64,000 nucleotides of DNA from Streptomyces sp. TRM68416 (GCF_014596915.1 NZ_JACVWU010000001.1:1-64000); one strand, 5' to 3'; counted from the first letter of the stretch, positions 48,101 through 55,922 are shown. A program made the numbers and translations. Notes: generated by a model from the letters alone, not told the origin.

Positions 48101-49461
48101 TGGCTGCAGTTGACGTACCGGCGCTCGATGAAGCCGACGTTCAGGTCCCAGCCCATGCCCACCCAGGAGGCCTGGTTGTTGGTCGCCGAGGTACGGCCGT
48201 CGACGGACTGGGAGTTGTACGACAGCCCGAGCGACGGCGCCGAGCCCATCGCCGGTGCGGGCAGGCTGACCGGGAGGCTGTAGGTGAAGGCTCCGGAGCC
48301 GGTCGCGACGTCCCATGAACCGGTCGGGGACAGGGGCGAGGCCCGGTAGTCGCCCTCCTTCGACGACGAACCCGTGGTCAGCGCGTAGACGGAGGCCGAG
48401 GAGTTGTCCAACTGCGTCGACAGGCCGTCCGTGTCCGGCTCGGCCACCACCGTCGCGGTCAGCGTGCCCGAGGCGGTGTCGTTCTGCGCGGGCACGACCT
48501 CACGTTCGGTGCAGTCTTCGGTCTCCGGCGTCTGCAGCGCGCACGCGGGCAGCTTCACCAGCCGAAGCCGGGCGGCGAAGTCACCGCCGTAGGCGTACTT
48601 GAAACCGGAGTAGTCGATGTCCACCTGCACTTGGCCCAGCGCGTCGACGCCGTCGGCGCGCGTGACCTGCAAGCCCAGCCCGACGCCGCCCGCCGGGGCC
48701 ACCGCCTGCCTGTCCAGCAACCTGACATCGACCTGATCAGGCGATACGAGGTCCGGTGACGGCCCTGAAGTCTCTGACGGCTCCTCCGGGGCAGGGGCCG
48801 TCGCCGAAGTCTCCGACGACGGCTGCGAAGGCTGCGCAGTCTCCGCAGGTGCGGAAGCCTCCGCGGACGGCGTCGCCTCGACGGAAGGCCCAGCCGTGGG
48901 CTCCGGGGTCTCCGTCGCGGCGCTCGGATCGGCGGACGGGGTTTCCTCGCTCACCAGCCGGGACGCGCCCAACTGCGCCTCGGTGTCGGCGTCCACCGGC
49001 GCAGGGGCGACCTCCACCACCTGGCCCACCTGCGTGTCAGCCCCCGCGGCCGTGGTCGGAGACGCCGGCGACACCACACCCGGCTCCCCGGGAACGGCCC
49101 GCGACAAGTCCACCGTCGCCTCGGCAGCGCTCGGCCACACCGGCTCGGGCAGAGGCTTGCCCACCTCTTCGGCCTGCTGCTCCGGGACGGTCCCCAGAGA
49201 CTGCGCCGGCACCGATGGCGTGGTGTCGTCCGACGCCGCAGCGGCCTGCTGCGGCGACACCACCGAAACCGTCGACAACAAACCGGCCAGTACCGCCCCC
49301 GCGACGGTGACAGACAGCAAACGCGCACGCCGAGCAAACACTCGAGCCCCACCCCACTTGGTGCCCCAGGCCGAACCGACCGTGCTCCCCAGCACGGTGG
49401 AGCCGACTCGACCCAGGAATTGATCAGTGAAGCGGAACGGTACGTTTCGTGAACGCGCCAT
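42190..49461 (-). CDS. secreted RHS-repeat polymorphic toxin with Hint domain
   Basis: A 2423-residue protein. A long Arg-rich n-region and a hydrophobic core (about 48-68) ending near QQAAAA form a Sec-type signal. A Pro/Thr/Glu/Ser-rich stalk spans about 75-250. A SpvB/TcaC-like region and then many RHS/YD repeats (for example YDAYGLLTDRSYGG, YTYDRLGNLQSVTD) fill about 350-1950. The RHS core ends in YDPHLGRFLSPDPL and DPTGL. A Hint self-splicing-type domain runs from C2180 (CKNSFLPEEDVLLADG) through TDHHPFW to LVHNSNC near 2322-2327. The last ~96 residues, with GWAYDIPAGTKGLDPRVVQV and NPLTGQTVSKADPYNHI, are the toxin-like tip, of no family I can name surely. The tip is lower in G+C. It should act in contact-dependent competition. 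Confidence 0.9.
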   Translation of the reverse strand: MARSRNVPFRFTDQFLGRVGSTVLGSTVGSAWGTKWGGARVFARRARLLSVTVAGAVLAGLLSTVSVVSPQQAAAASDDTTPSVPAQSLGTVPEQQAEEVGKPLPEPVWPSAAEATVDLSRAVPGEPGVVSPASPTTAAGADTQVGQVVEVAPAPVDADTEAQLGASRLVSEETPSADPSAATETPEPTAGPSVEATPSAEASAPAETAQPSQPSSETSATAPAPEEPSETSGPSPDLVSPDQVDVRLLDRQAVAPAGGVGLGLQVTRADGVDALGQVQVDIDYSGFKYAYGGDFAARLRLVKLPACALQTPETEDCTEREVVPAQNDTASGTLTATVVAEPDTDGLSTQLDNSSASVYALTTGSSSKEGDYRASPLSPTGSWDVATGSGAFTYSLPVSLPAPAMGSAPSLGLSYNSQSVDGRTSATNNQASWVGMGWDLNVGFIERRYVNCSQDGLKTIGDMCWESPNTADEPNGALYVINLNGVTSTLVQDNTGTGSYHVQNDPGWRVQHLTGGHGADDEYWVISSQDGRRYYFGWGRSERTGTATDSVFTIPVVGNDAGEPCHAQFPEPCTQAWRWSLDRTVDANEVESVYFYDKESNYYRSVANADKARKYTASGYLSRIEYGWPTQITGAKPTGKVDLSHVGRCVERMSDKDPLRSEPGACPSISSSPSSYPDVPVDLMCDGTSSDYYCAGKTYYPTFFGKDMLWDIKTFVLNTSANGWDLVQQYQTKHGLPNPEGTIGKTLWLDYVQRKTYGTGTDIVLPVINFNGVDLDNQVGPAALNFRRIQTIHGDLGATTTVDYGVANACSIDALPSQSSNTKDCYWQKWTPEGETEAQTGWFKKFLVKKVTVDPTVTTNQDGAPEMTTTYDYVGGAGWRFTNDPLTDDADETWSDWRGYQKVEVTSGSGAVKHSTFHWLYRGLDGDRTSKSDPSKKRSVTVSDGAGTSYTDSPWLQGRTIETSKRDDTGSSQQRVFHSYWTHNTSQYVGLPDARFVRESKTTTETRTSSGWRTHVVENEYDASTATSATYGLPLRVNDQGEAGVADNRCTTFGRTYNTDPLGSTGIQRWMVLVDETRHYATGCSNRAADNQDGYAVTLFDGATDVASNNPVDGNPTQTRTYTSGDDYQTARFGYDGAGRMRWAEDADRNRTTTTYSPENTWPLDGVTTTTPKPSKDLADLRGALSTTVWKSRFWGVPYKTTDANGNVTRITLDAAGRTTEVWRPTETGTSPSMKFSYTIPTSTNSGGVPDSVDGYPRVASHTLQSGSTYLSTYAYTDALGRARETQAPTNYSTDPSTGDDVPNRKVAVTRYDTAGNVTGTSAVFRNQGTAGSGGPVSPKVEDLPSYTDLVLDWAGRTTESRIMAGDGTSAMVTPYGRIRTAYHGDYTTVTPAASGAVDTYTDVYGQTSKVVEHNGSATFTTRYEYTASGALEQITDARGNDTTYTYDWAGQRIRTEDPDAGISTTAYDDNGQISETTSNGGRTVLSFAYDNLGRKTSVSSGTDMLATWTWDGLGVTGGKGQITSATSWDADGNAYTVKTGAFDERGRPLTTTVSIPAAVTGLAGNYTSSVTYDAANHVTSVTYPQAGGLDAETVTTSYNGYGQPTRLASDQETYVRATVYDAYGLLTDRSYGGPTGPLSGVAAQRSYDYSYANGTRWLKSITTNTTVGRFTSERQEDLYTYDYDGKITELREQADGQTAQSQCFRYDDQARLSSAYTRAEAGACTANSGSDFTGPAPYQTGYTYDRLGNLQSVTDTDATGQATKRDYLYPGYDDAGTWTTANAQWPHGVRKINTVTGGNTTGTETFTYDDSGRMDTRAVPGTTTDYDWTELGQLSTVTTTESTGSRLTRYTYDADGNLLVRTTPEETVASIGGMELRTTDGTQVTATRYYTSGGSVVAMRTTQGTTDTNGKLTYLMADTQASTQLAVDATTGTTIRRRYTPFGDERDGTLPTGTDNGFLGKTEDTSTGLSLLGARAYDPHLGRFLSPDPLTTPYQPQNLSAYSYSDNDPINYADPTGLIKADCEGGWNECGPGTPTTPAPTTVSAESTDDSAGRDQVCSIKYGTCIESPGASGSSDDSGFWTNVAALVVTGVTFSLCEGTAVATVGVTGGASLLASGACAAGSGAAGASVRDALDGDEESTSEALTNQAKEAGIGLLGGLAFKSARAVAGQAAKLSRACKNSFLPEEDVLLADGTVKDIKDVKPGDKVLATDPETGKTEAHAVLATIITKDDKAFTELTVKALQDTATITATDHHPFWSPNRKAWIDAGDLRPGMTLRTDEGTEVTVTATRSFHAEQETHNLTVDGLHTYYVLAGQTPVLVHNSNCSIGSVTGPAGEVLPLPKGAAGTPVATGKGWAYDIPAGTKGLDPRVVQVRVMDPVTTGKYQYPNGYVVYMNKAGQSVNPLTGQTVSKADPYNHIPIP

Positions 49462-49552
49462 GAAAAGCGCAGGCAGCGAAAAGGTTCCGGATGTACCACG
49501 TGGCCTTTCTCACGTTTGGGTGCGCCTTACATGTACGCAACCCTGCCCGGCC

Positions 49553-50236
49553 TCACTCCGCCCGCGGCCGCACCAGCCCCGACTCATAAGCGATCACCAC
49601 GAGTTGGGCCCGGTCGCGGGCGCCCAGCTTGGCCATGGCCCGGTTGACGTGGGTCTTCACCGTCAGCGGGCTGACTTCCAGGCGTTCGGCGATCTCGTCG
49701 TTGGAGTGGCCGCCGGCGACCTGGGCGAGCACCTCGCGCTCCCGCACGGTGAGCGCGGCCAGGCGCTGTGCGCGGGCCGGGTCGCTGTCGTCGTCGGCCG
49801 TGCCGCCCTGCGCGAGGAAGCGGGCGATCAGGCCCTTGGTGGCGGCCGGGGAGAGCAGCGCGTCGCCGCCGGCGGCGACCCGGATGGCGTTGAGGAGTTC
49901 GTCGGGCTCGCTGCCCTTGCCGAGAAAGCCGGCGGCGCCGGCCCGCAGCGACTGCACGACGTAGTCGTCGACCTCGAAGGTGGTCAGGATGACGATCCGG
50001 ACGTGGGCGAGAGCGGGGTCCTCGCTGATCATGCGGGTGGCGACGAGGCCGTCCGTGCCGGGCATCCGGATGTCCATCAGGACGACGTCGGGCCGGTGCT
50101 CCCCGGCCAGCCGTACCGCCTCCGCGCCGTCGGACGCCTCCCCCACCACCTCCATGTCGGGCTCGGAGTCGACAAGCACGCGGAAGGCGCTGCGCAGCAG
50201 TGCCTGGTCGTCGGCGAGCAGGACACGGATGGTCAT
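49553..50236 (-). CDS. NarL/LuxR-family response regulator
   Basis: A 227-residue regulator. The receiver (1-125) has the acidic pair D9 and D10, the phospho-acceptor D55 in VVLMDIRMPG, the Thr of ILTTF and K107. The LuxR-type helix-turn-helix (about 155-220) reads LTVREREVLAQVAGGHSNDE and VSPLTVKTHVNRAMAKLG. It binds DNA when phosphorylated, presumably by the HisKA_3 kinase encoded just upstream. The ATG overlaps the kinase stop by 4 bases, so the pair is coupled. Targets are not evident. It reads toward the RHS gene, with 91 bases and no clear terminator between them. Confidence 0.95.
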   Translation of the reverse strand: MTIRVLLADDQALLRSAFRVLVDSEPDMEVVGEASDGAEAVRLAGEHRPDVVLMDIRMPGTDGLVATRMISEDPALAHVRIVILTTFEVDDYVVQSLRAGAAGFLGKGSEPDELLNAIRVAAGGDALLSPAATKGLIARFLAQGGTADDDSDPARAQRLAALTVREREVLAQVAGGHSNDEIAERLEVSPLTVKTHVNRAMAKLGARDRAQLVVIAYESGLVRPRAE

Positions 50237-51453
50237 ACGGGGTCCTCCGCGGCGCGGGTCCGGGTCTTGACCGGCAGGATCGCATGCACGCGGAAACCGC
50301 CGCCGTACCGGGGACCGGTGGTGAGGGTTCCGCCCAGGGCGGTGACGCGCTCGCGCATGCCGAGCAGGCCGTGACCGCCGCCGGAGACGGGGGCGGTGTC
50401 GTCCCGGCGGCCGCTGTCGAGGACCGTGACCTCCACATTCGGTCCGACGCGTACGACACTGACCTCGGCCTTCGCGTCCGTACCGGCGTGCTTCTGCACA
50501 TTGGTGAGGGCTTCCTGGATGACCCGGTAGGCGGCCAGGTCGACGGCGGCGGGGAGCGTGGTGCCCTGGTCGGTGCGGGCGACCTCGACCTGGAGTCCGG
50601 CGCTGCGGAAGGTGCCGACGAGTTCGTCGAGGAGGTCCAGGCCGGGGGCGGGCTCGGTGGGGGCCTCGGGGTCGCCGGACTGGCGCAGCAGACCGACGGT
50701 GGCGCGCAGTTCGTTGAGCGCGGAGCGGCTCGCCTCCCGTACGTGGGACAGCGCCTCCTTGGCCTGGTCGGGCCGCTTGTCCATGACGTGCGCGGCCACT
50801 CCGGCCTGCACGTTGACCAGGGCGATGTGGTGGGCGACGACGTCGTGCAGGTCGCGGGCGATGCGCAGACGCTCCTCGGCGACCCGGCGGCGGGCCTCCT
50901 CCTCGCGGGTGCGTTCGGCGCGCTCGGCGCGTTCGCGGATGGCGTCGACGAAGGCGCGGCGGCTGCGCATGGCGTCGCCGGCGGTGGCGGCCATGCCGGT
51001 CCAGGCGAAGATCGCGAGATTCTCCTGGGCGTACCAGGGCAGCGGGCCGGCGAGCATGGCGACGCCGGTCAGCAGGGTCATGGTGAGCAGGCCGAGGCGC
51101 CAGGTGGTGGAGCGGTCGGTGGCGGAGGCGACGGTGTACAGGGCGACGACCGCGGACATGGCGACGGGGGCGCGGGGGTCGCTGGTGACGCTCTCGATGA
51201 CGGAGAGGGTGCCGGTGAGGGCGAGGATCGTGCGGGGGGCTCGGCGGCGGAACACCAGGGCCGCGGCGCCGAGGGTGATGAGGAGGAGGCTGGGGGTGTC
51301 CGGGGTGCGGACGCCCCAGGTGACGCCGTTCTCGCCGTGCGGGTCCACGAAGGAGCCGGCGACCATGCAGAGCAGGACGCCGGTGGCGAGGGCCGCGTCC
51401 AGCGCCATGGGGTGCGCCTTCAGATGCGCTCTGGCGCGGTCGAGGGTGTTCAC
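50233..51453 (-). CDS. HisKA_3 sensor histidine kinase
   Basis: A 406-residue membrane kinase. The N-terminal half has about four to five hydrophobic segments (18-35, 55-68, 75-90, 97-110, 118-150). A charged linker leads to the dimerisation helix with the phospho-His H203 in RIARDLHDVVAHHIALVN. The ATPase domain shows the N-box VIQEALTNVQKHAG and the G-boxes VLDSGRRDD and GGGHGLLGMRERV. The signal is unknown; the short loops suggest sensing in or at the membrane. The start is GTG 51453. The region upstream carries family A repeats and no other gene for 350 bases. Confidence 0.95.
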   Translation of the reverse strand: MNTLDRARAHLKAHPMALDAALATGVLLCMVAGSFVDPHGENGVTWGVRTPDTPSLLLITLGAAALVFRRRAPRTILALTGTLSVIESVTSDPRAPVAMSAVVALYTVASATDRSTTWRLGLLTMTLLTGVAMLAGPLPWYAQENLAIFAWTGMAATAGDAMRSRRAFVDAIRERAERAERTREEEARRRVAEERLRIARDLHDVVAHHIALVNVQAGVAAHVMDKRPDQAKEALSHVREASRSALNELRATVGLLRQSGDPEAPTEPAPGLDLLDELVGTFRSAGLQVEVARTDQGTTLPAAVDLAAYRVIQEALTNVQKHAGTDAKAEVSVVRVGPNVEVTVLDSGRRDDTAPVSGGGHGLLGMRERVTALGGTLTTGPRYGGGFRVHAILPVKTRTRAAEDPV

Positions 51454-51512
51454 GGCTGTTTACGGTAGCCGGGGTTCAGGTCCCTGCGAACGGTGCCCGG
51501 CGTTGGAGCTGG

Positions 51513-51772
51513 GCGGGGGTGCCGCAGCCCGGCGCTCACGGGGTGCCGCCTGCGCCCACCCGTGCCGCCCCAGCGGCACGACTGCCCGCAGGACGGACGG
51601 CGTGGCCAGGCACCGCCTGCCGGGGTGGGCGCCGCACCAGCGGCACGCATATCTGCAGGACGGACGGCGGGGTAAGGCAGCACCGGCTGCTCGGGCGGGA
51701 CCCGCCCCGGGCGGCACGCATGCCCGCAGGACGGACGGGTAAGACAGCACCGGCTGCTCGGGTGGGCGCCCG
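51513..51772 (+). repeat. dispersed repeat family A, copy 2, with extra tandem units
   Basis: Fills most of the 350-base gap between the kinase and PspAA genes. The first part matches copies 1 and 3 (CCCGGCGCTCACGGGGTGCC, then the GTGCCGCC/GCGGCAC hairpin). Three imperfect units of about 70 bases follow, each with GCGGCACG...CTGCAGGACGGACGG or GCCCGCAGGACGGACGG, starting near 51572, 51639 and 51710. The last two share GGCAGCACCGGCTGCTCGGG or a close form. No gene is seen. Confidence 0.85.
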
Positions 51773-51803
51773 AGTAGTCGGTCGGACAGCGGGAGCCCTT
51801 GGC

Positions 51804-52088
51804 TCAGGCGCTGCCCGGGATGAGGCCGTCGTCGCTCAGGAGGTCTCGGACCTGGTCCAGGGTGGCGTCCGGGGGCGGGAGGATCAGTTCCGACGGTTCC
51901 AGGGAGTCGTCCGGCAGTGGTTCGCCCAGGTCGCGGACCTTTGCCAGAAGGGCGTGCAGGGTCTGGCGGAAGCCTGGCCCGTCGCCGTTCTCCATCTCCT
52001 GCAGGAGCTCGTCGTCCAGTTTGTTGAGTTCGGTGAGGTGGCTGTCCGCCAGCCTCACCTGACCCTCCCCCATGATCCGTACGATCAT
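51804..52088 (-). CDS. pspAA: PspA-associated protein (PspAA domain)
   Basis: A 94-residue protein that fits the small PspAA domain found with PspA in actinobacteria. It starts MIVRIMGEGQVRLADSHLTE and has the two-stranded plus helical pattern with LNKLDDELLQEMENGD. It has no membrane segment. In other actinobacteria it is thought to link PspA to partner proteins in the envelope stress response. The ATG follows the pspA stop by 30 bases on the same strand, so the two are co-transcribed. The start is fixed by the first strand. Confidence 0.85.
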   Translation of the reverse strand: MIVRIMGEGQVRLADSHLTELNKLDDELLQEMENGDGPGFRQTLHALLAKVRDLGEPLPDDSLEPSELILPPPDATLDQVRDLLSDDGLIPGSA

Positions 52089-52118
52089 GTCGCCCTCCTC
52101 GGCGTGGCCCCGGCCTGA

Positions 52119-52913
52119 TTACTGCTTGTCGAAGCGCGGGGTGTCCTGCGGCTGCTGCTGGGACTGCGGCTGACCACTGCCGCCCTCGATGGCCTGCCGG
52201 TCGGACGTGCCTCCGGCCAGCTCGGCCTTCATGCGCTGCAGTTCCAGCTCTACATCCGTACCACCCGAGAGCCGGTCCAGCTCGGCCTGGATGTCGTCCT
52301 TGTGCATGCCGGACTGGTCGTCGAGCGCGCCGGAGGCGAGCAGTTCGTCGATCGCGCCCGCCCTCGCCTGGAGCTGGGCGGTCTTGTCCTCCGCCCGCTG
52401 GATGGCCATGCCGACGTCGCCCATCTCCTCGGAGATGCCGGAGAAGGCCTCGCCGATCCGGGTCTGCGCCTGGGCCGCGGTGTACGTGGCCTTGATGGTC
52501 TCCTTCTTCGTGCGGAAGGCGTCGACCTTGGCCTGGAGCCGCTGGGCCGCGAGGGTGAGCTTCTCCTCCTCACCCTGGAGGGTCGCGTGCTGCGTCTCCA
52601 GGTCGGTCACCTGCTGCTGGAGGGCGGCGCGGCGGGACAGCGCCTCGCGGGCCAGGTCCTCACGGCCCAGCGCGAGCGCCTTGCGCCCCTGGTCCTCCAG
52701 CTTCGACGACTGCGACTGCAGCTGGTTCAGCTGGAGCTCCAGCCGCTTGCGGCTGGTGGCCACGTCGGCGACGCCGCGACGGACCTTCTGGAGCAGCTCC
52801 AGCTGCTTCTGGTACGAGTAATCGAGGGTCTCGCGCGGGTCCTCGGCCCGGTCAAGGGCCTTGTTCGCCTTCGCGCGGAAGATCATCCCCATACGCTTCA
52901 TGACACCGCTCAT
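52119..52913 (-). CDS. pspA: phage shock protein A / IM30 family
   Basis: A 264-residue coiled-coil protein of the PspA/Vipp1 family. It starts MSGVMKRMGMIFRAKANKAL, the amphipathic helix that binds stressed membranes, followed by ALDRAEDPRETLDYSYQKQL and long heptad-rich helices to about residue 215. The C-terminal 45 residues are Gln- and Pro-rich. ESCRT-III-like assemblies of this protein protect the membrane during stress. The ATG at 52913 is chosen because the amphipathic helix follows directly; the longer frame adds a non-conserved lead. It is followed by pspAA. The promoter should lie in the 293-base divergent gap. Confidence 0.93.
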   Translation of the reverse strand: MSGVMKRMGMIFRAKANKALDRAEDPRETLDYSYQKQLELLQKVRRGVADVATSRKRLELQLNQLQSQSSKLEDQGRKALALGREDLAREALSRRAALQQQVTDLETQHATLQGEEEKLTLAAQRLQAKVDAFRTKKETIKATYTAAQAQTRIGEAFSGISEEMGDVGMAIQRAEDKTAQLQARAGAIDELLASGALDDQSGMHKDDIQAELDRLSGGTDVELELQRMKAELAGGTSDRQAIEGGSGQPQSQQQPQDTPRFDKQ

Positions 52914-53206
52914 GGGCTTCGCGCGCCCCCTTCTGACGGACTCCAGCTCACAGGTCTGCGACAGAACCCACAGTACGGGCCCTGCATCCATTACCGCACT
53001 GTTCGGGGACGGATGCGCTCATCCCCGAGGACGACTGTGCACCCCCTGTATCCGGCGTAGGGAGTAGGTGCTCCCCGGGGTCCGCACCTGGACCCCCGGA
53101 AACCTGCACAACGTCCCCTCTGTACCCCTACAGGACGACTGGTGTTGCCGGATCGTTCCCCATCGGGCTGGGGTCCATGCCGGATGTACACGTACCCTTG
53201 GGTTTT

Positions 53207-53806
53207 GTGTTCCGTAGCCGTGCCAAGGAAGAGAAGGCCGCGGTCGCCGACAAGGCGCCGCTGACCGACTCCAAGCAGCCCCGTGACCCGCAGGCCCCCA
53301 AGGGCCGGCCCACGCCCAAGCGCAGCGTGGCCCAGTCCCAGCGCCGCAGCGTCGCCAATACGCCGATGACGCGCAAGGAGGCAGCGAAGCGTCAGCGCGA
53401 GGAGCGCCGCCAGGCCCTGGCCCGGCAGCGCGAGGCGCTGGCGAGCGGCGACGAGCGATACCTGCCCGCGCGCGACAAGGGCCCGGTGCGCCGCTTCGCG
53501 CGCGACTTCGTCGACTCGCGTTTCAACATCGCGGAGTTCTTCCTCCCGATGGCCATCCTCATCCTGGTGCTGAGCATGGTGCGGGTGGCCGAGCTCCAGA
53601 GCCTCGCGCTGCTGATGTGGCTCGTCGTGATCGTGCTGATCGTGCTGGACTCGGTCCTCAGCGGCTTCCGTCTGAAGAAGCGCCTCAACGAGCGCTTCCC
53701 CGACGACCGCAAGCGCGGTGCCGTCGCCTACGCACTGATGCGCTCCCTCCAGATGCGCCGGCTCCGGCTGCCCAAGCCGCAGGTCAAGCGCGGGGAACGG
53801 CCCTGA
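53207..53806 (+). CDS. DUF3043-type membrane protein
   Basis: A 199-residue protein. The first 85 residues are highly basic and charged (VFRSRAKEEK onward), with TPMTRKEAAKRQREERRQAL typical of DUF3043. Two hydrophobic segments (about 110-128 and 132-150) form a hairpin anchor, and a short basic tail ends QVKRGERP. The function of the family is not known. The start is GTG 53207 with no ribosome binding site; TACCCT lies about 8 bases upstream at -10 distance, so a leaderless transcript is likely. Its stop overlaps the start of the methyltransferase gene. It is divergent from pspA. Confidence 0.85.
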   Translation: MFRSRAKEEKAAVADKAPLTDSKQPRDPQAPKGRPTPKRSVAQSQRRSVANTPMTRKEAAKRQREERRQALARQREALASGDERYLPARDKGPVRRFARDFVDSRFNIAEFFLPMAILILVLSMVRVAELQSLALLMWLVVIVLIVLDSVLSGFRLKKRLNERFPDDRKRGAVAYALMRSLQMRRLRLPKPQVKRGERP

Positions 53807-54591
53807 GCACGACGCCTTTCACCGGGGGTGCGGCGCAGGCCTGGCTGAACAAGCTGGGCGGTCTGCGTGACGTCGTACGACAGGAGCTGGTGGCCCGGCA
53901 GCTCGACGAGCAGATAGCGGGGCGCTACCCGGTCGGGCGGCGCCTGCGGGTCCTCGACGTGGGGATGGGGCAGGGCACCCAGGCCCTGCGGCTGGCCCGG
54001 GCCGGTCATCAGGTGACCGGCCTTGAGCAGGACGCCACGATGGTCGCCGCGGCGCGCGAGGCGCTGGCCTCGCAGCCGGACGGGATCCGCGAGCGGATGC
54101 GGATCGTCGAGGGCGACGGCCGGGACACCGGTGTGCACTTCCTGCCGGGCAGCTTCGACGTGGTGCTCTGCCACGGCGTGCTCATGTACGTCGAGGAGCC
54201 CGACGCCCTGCTGGCGGGGCTCGCGCGGATGCTCGCCCCGGGCGGGCTGCTGTCGCTGCTGGTCCGCAACGCCGACGCGCTCGCCATGCGGCCGGGCCTG
54301 TCCGGCGACTGGTCCGGCGCGCTGGCCGCGTTCGACACGACGGCGTACCGGAACCGGCTGGGCATGGATGTCCGGGCGGACCGGCGGGAGACCCTGACGG
54401 CGACGCTCGCCGGCATCGGCGCTCCGCTGCACGCCTGGTACGGCGTGCGGGTCTTCACGGACACGGCGGCGGACGACGCCGAGATCGCGGCCGACGTGGA
54501 GGCGTTGCTGGCGGCCGAGGAGCGGGCGGGGCGGACGGATCCGTACCGGGGTGTCGCGGCGCTGCTGCACCTGTGCGGGGTGCGGGGCTGA
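53803..54591 (+). CDS. class I SAM-dependent methyltransferase, probable CTG start
   Basis: A 262-residue methyltransferase. The SAM site is LRVLDVGMGQGTQALRLA, followed by HQVTGLEQD (acidic ribose-binding end), IVEGDGRD and the VVLCHGVLMYVEEPDALL post-I region. The sequence resembles the SmtA/CmoM-like branch, but no substrate can be given. No ATG, GTG or TTG precedes the conserved STTPFTGGAAQAWLNKLGG region in frame; the CTG at 53803, overlapping the preceding TGA and with GGGGAA six bases upstream, is the natural start. That makes it a rare CTG-initiated gene coupled to the DUF3043 gene. A later GTG would cut into the conserved part. Confidence 0.85.
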   Translation: MSTTPFTGGAAQAWLNKLGGLRDVVRQELVARQLDEQIAGRYPVGRRLRVLDVGMGQGTQALRLARAGHQVTGLEQDATMVAAAREALASQPDGIRERMRIVEGDGRDTGVHFLPGSFDVVLCHGVLMYVEEPDALLAGLARMLAPGGLLSLLVRNADALAMRPGLSGDWSGALAAFDTTAYRNRLGMDVRADRRETLTATLAGIGAPLHAWYGVRVFTDTAADDAEIAADVEALLAAEERAGRTDPYRGVAALLHLCGVRG

Positions 54592-54717
54592 GCGCTCCGC
54601 TAAGCGCTCCGCTGGAGTACGGCGATGGACCGTCAGTTGTCTGCGGCACCATCGTGGCTGGTCGCGCCCCGCGGCGGAGCCGCATATCAACACAGCCCCG
54701 CGCCCCTTCGGGGCGCT
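54592..54717 (+). repeat. dispersed repeat family B, copy 4 (longest)
   Basis: Starts right after the methyltransferase stop with GCGCTCCGCT repeated twice, then GAGTACGGCGATGGACCGTC, then the GGCGGAGCCGCATATC block of copy 1, and ends CGCGCCCCTTCGGGGCGCT, a hairpin. It thus joins the left part of copy 2 to the middle of copy 1. It likely ends the upstream transcript. Confidence 0.88.
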
Positions 54718-54819
54718 GCCCGAGCGCGGTGAACATTGCCCGGCCCGCTTGGCCAGGGCCCAGACCCGTTCGGGCGTCCACCGCAAGCCGGACGCCCGTC
54801 CCGGCACAAGACTCGGGGC

Positions 54820-55917
54820 ATGGATGCTTGCCGTACCCGCGCGCGACGGCGTGCGCTCCGCTGCGCCGTCGCACTGACCGGTTGTTCCGTCGTGCTGCTG
54901 GCCGGGTGTTCCGGATCCAGATCCGGTTCCGACTCCGGCTCGGCGAAGGACGAGGAGGGCTCCTCGACCACGCAGGCCGCCCTCCCGGCCGCCGACAGCG
55001 ACCTTCAGGAGGGCTACCTGAAGGTGATCAAGGACGTACTGCCGTCGGTCGTACAGATCCAGGCCGACGGCGACCTCGGATCGGGGGTCGTCTACGACGG
55101 CCGGGGCCATGTCGTCACCAACGCGCACGTCGTCGGGGACGCGAGGACGTTCCGGGTGACGACCGCCAACAGTGAGGACGTGCTGTCCGCGAAGCTCGTC
55201 CACTCCTACCCCGAGCAGGACCTCGCCGTGATCAGGCTCGACGAGGTGCCGGACGGGCTGAAGGCCGCCGCGTTCGGGGACTCCTCCAAGGTCGAGGTCG
55301 GCCAGATCGTGCTCGCGATGGGCTCGCCGCTCGGCCTCTCCTCCAGCGTGACCCAGGGCATCGTCTCGGCGACCGGACGGACCGTCACCGAGGGCCGCAC
55401 CGGGGGCGGTACGGGTGCCACCATCGGCAACATGGTGCAGACGTCGGCCGCGATCAACCCCGGCAACAGCGGGGGCGCGCTGGTGAACCTGGACGGCGAG
55501 GTGATCGGCATCCCGACGCTCGCCGCGACCGACCCCGGCATCGGGGACAGCGCGGCGCCGGGCATCGGGTTCGCGATCCCGGCGTCGATGGTGAAGACGG
55601 TCGCCGACCAGATCATCAAGGACGGCAAGGTCACCGACTCGGGGCGGGCGGCGCTCGGCATCACCGCGCGGACGGTCGTCGACGGCGACTACCGGCCCGC
55701 GGGGGTCGCCGTGGTCGAGGTCAGGGACGGCGGCGCGGCCGACGAGGCGGGCATCGAGCCCGGGGACGTCATCACCGGGCTGGGCGACGCGGACATCACC
55801 ACGATCACGTCCCTCGCCGAGGCGCTCGCCTCCGAGCGGCCGGGGGAGAAGGTGGCCGTGACGTTCACCCGGGACGGCAGTGAGAAGACGGTGGACGTGA
55901 CGCTGGGCGAGCAGTGA
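54820..55917 (+). CDS. HtrA/DegP-like lipoprotein serine protease with PDZ domain
   Basis: A 365-residue protease. The lipobox LAGC puts the lipid anchor at Cys 30. A Ser/Gly-rich linker follows. The trypsin-like domain (about 65-265) has the triad H103 in TNAHVVGD, D134 in PEQDLAVI and S217 in NPGNSGGAL. One PDZ domain (about 275-360) has GVAVVEVRDGGAADEAGIEP. It should degrade or refold damaged proteins outside the membrane. The ATG at 54820 gives a proper signal with an Arg-rich n-region; the longer frame upstream overlaps the family B repeat. It stands alone. Confidence 0.93.
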   Translation: MDACRTRARRRALRCAVALTGCSVVLLAGCSGSRSGSDSGSAKDEEGSSTTQAALPAADSDLQEGYLKVIKDVLPSVVQIQADGDLGSGVVYDGRGHVVTNAHVVGDARTFRVTTANSEDVLSAKLVHSYPEQDLAVIRLDEVPDGLKAAAFGDSSKVEVGQIVLAMGSPLGLSSSVTQGIVSATGRTVTEGRTGGGTGATIGNMVQTSAAINPGNSGGALVNLDGEVIGIPTLAATDPGIGDSAAPGIGFAIPASMVKTVADQIIKDGKVTDSGRAALGITARTVVDGDYRPAGVAVVEVRDGGAADEAGIEPGDVITGLGDADITTITSLAEALASERPGEKVAVTFTRDGSEKTVDVTLGEQ

Positions 55918-55922
55918 GACGA

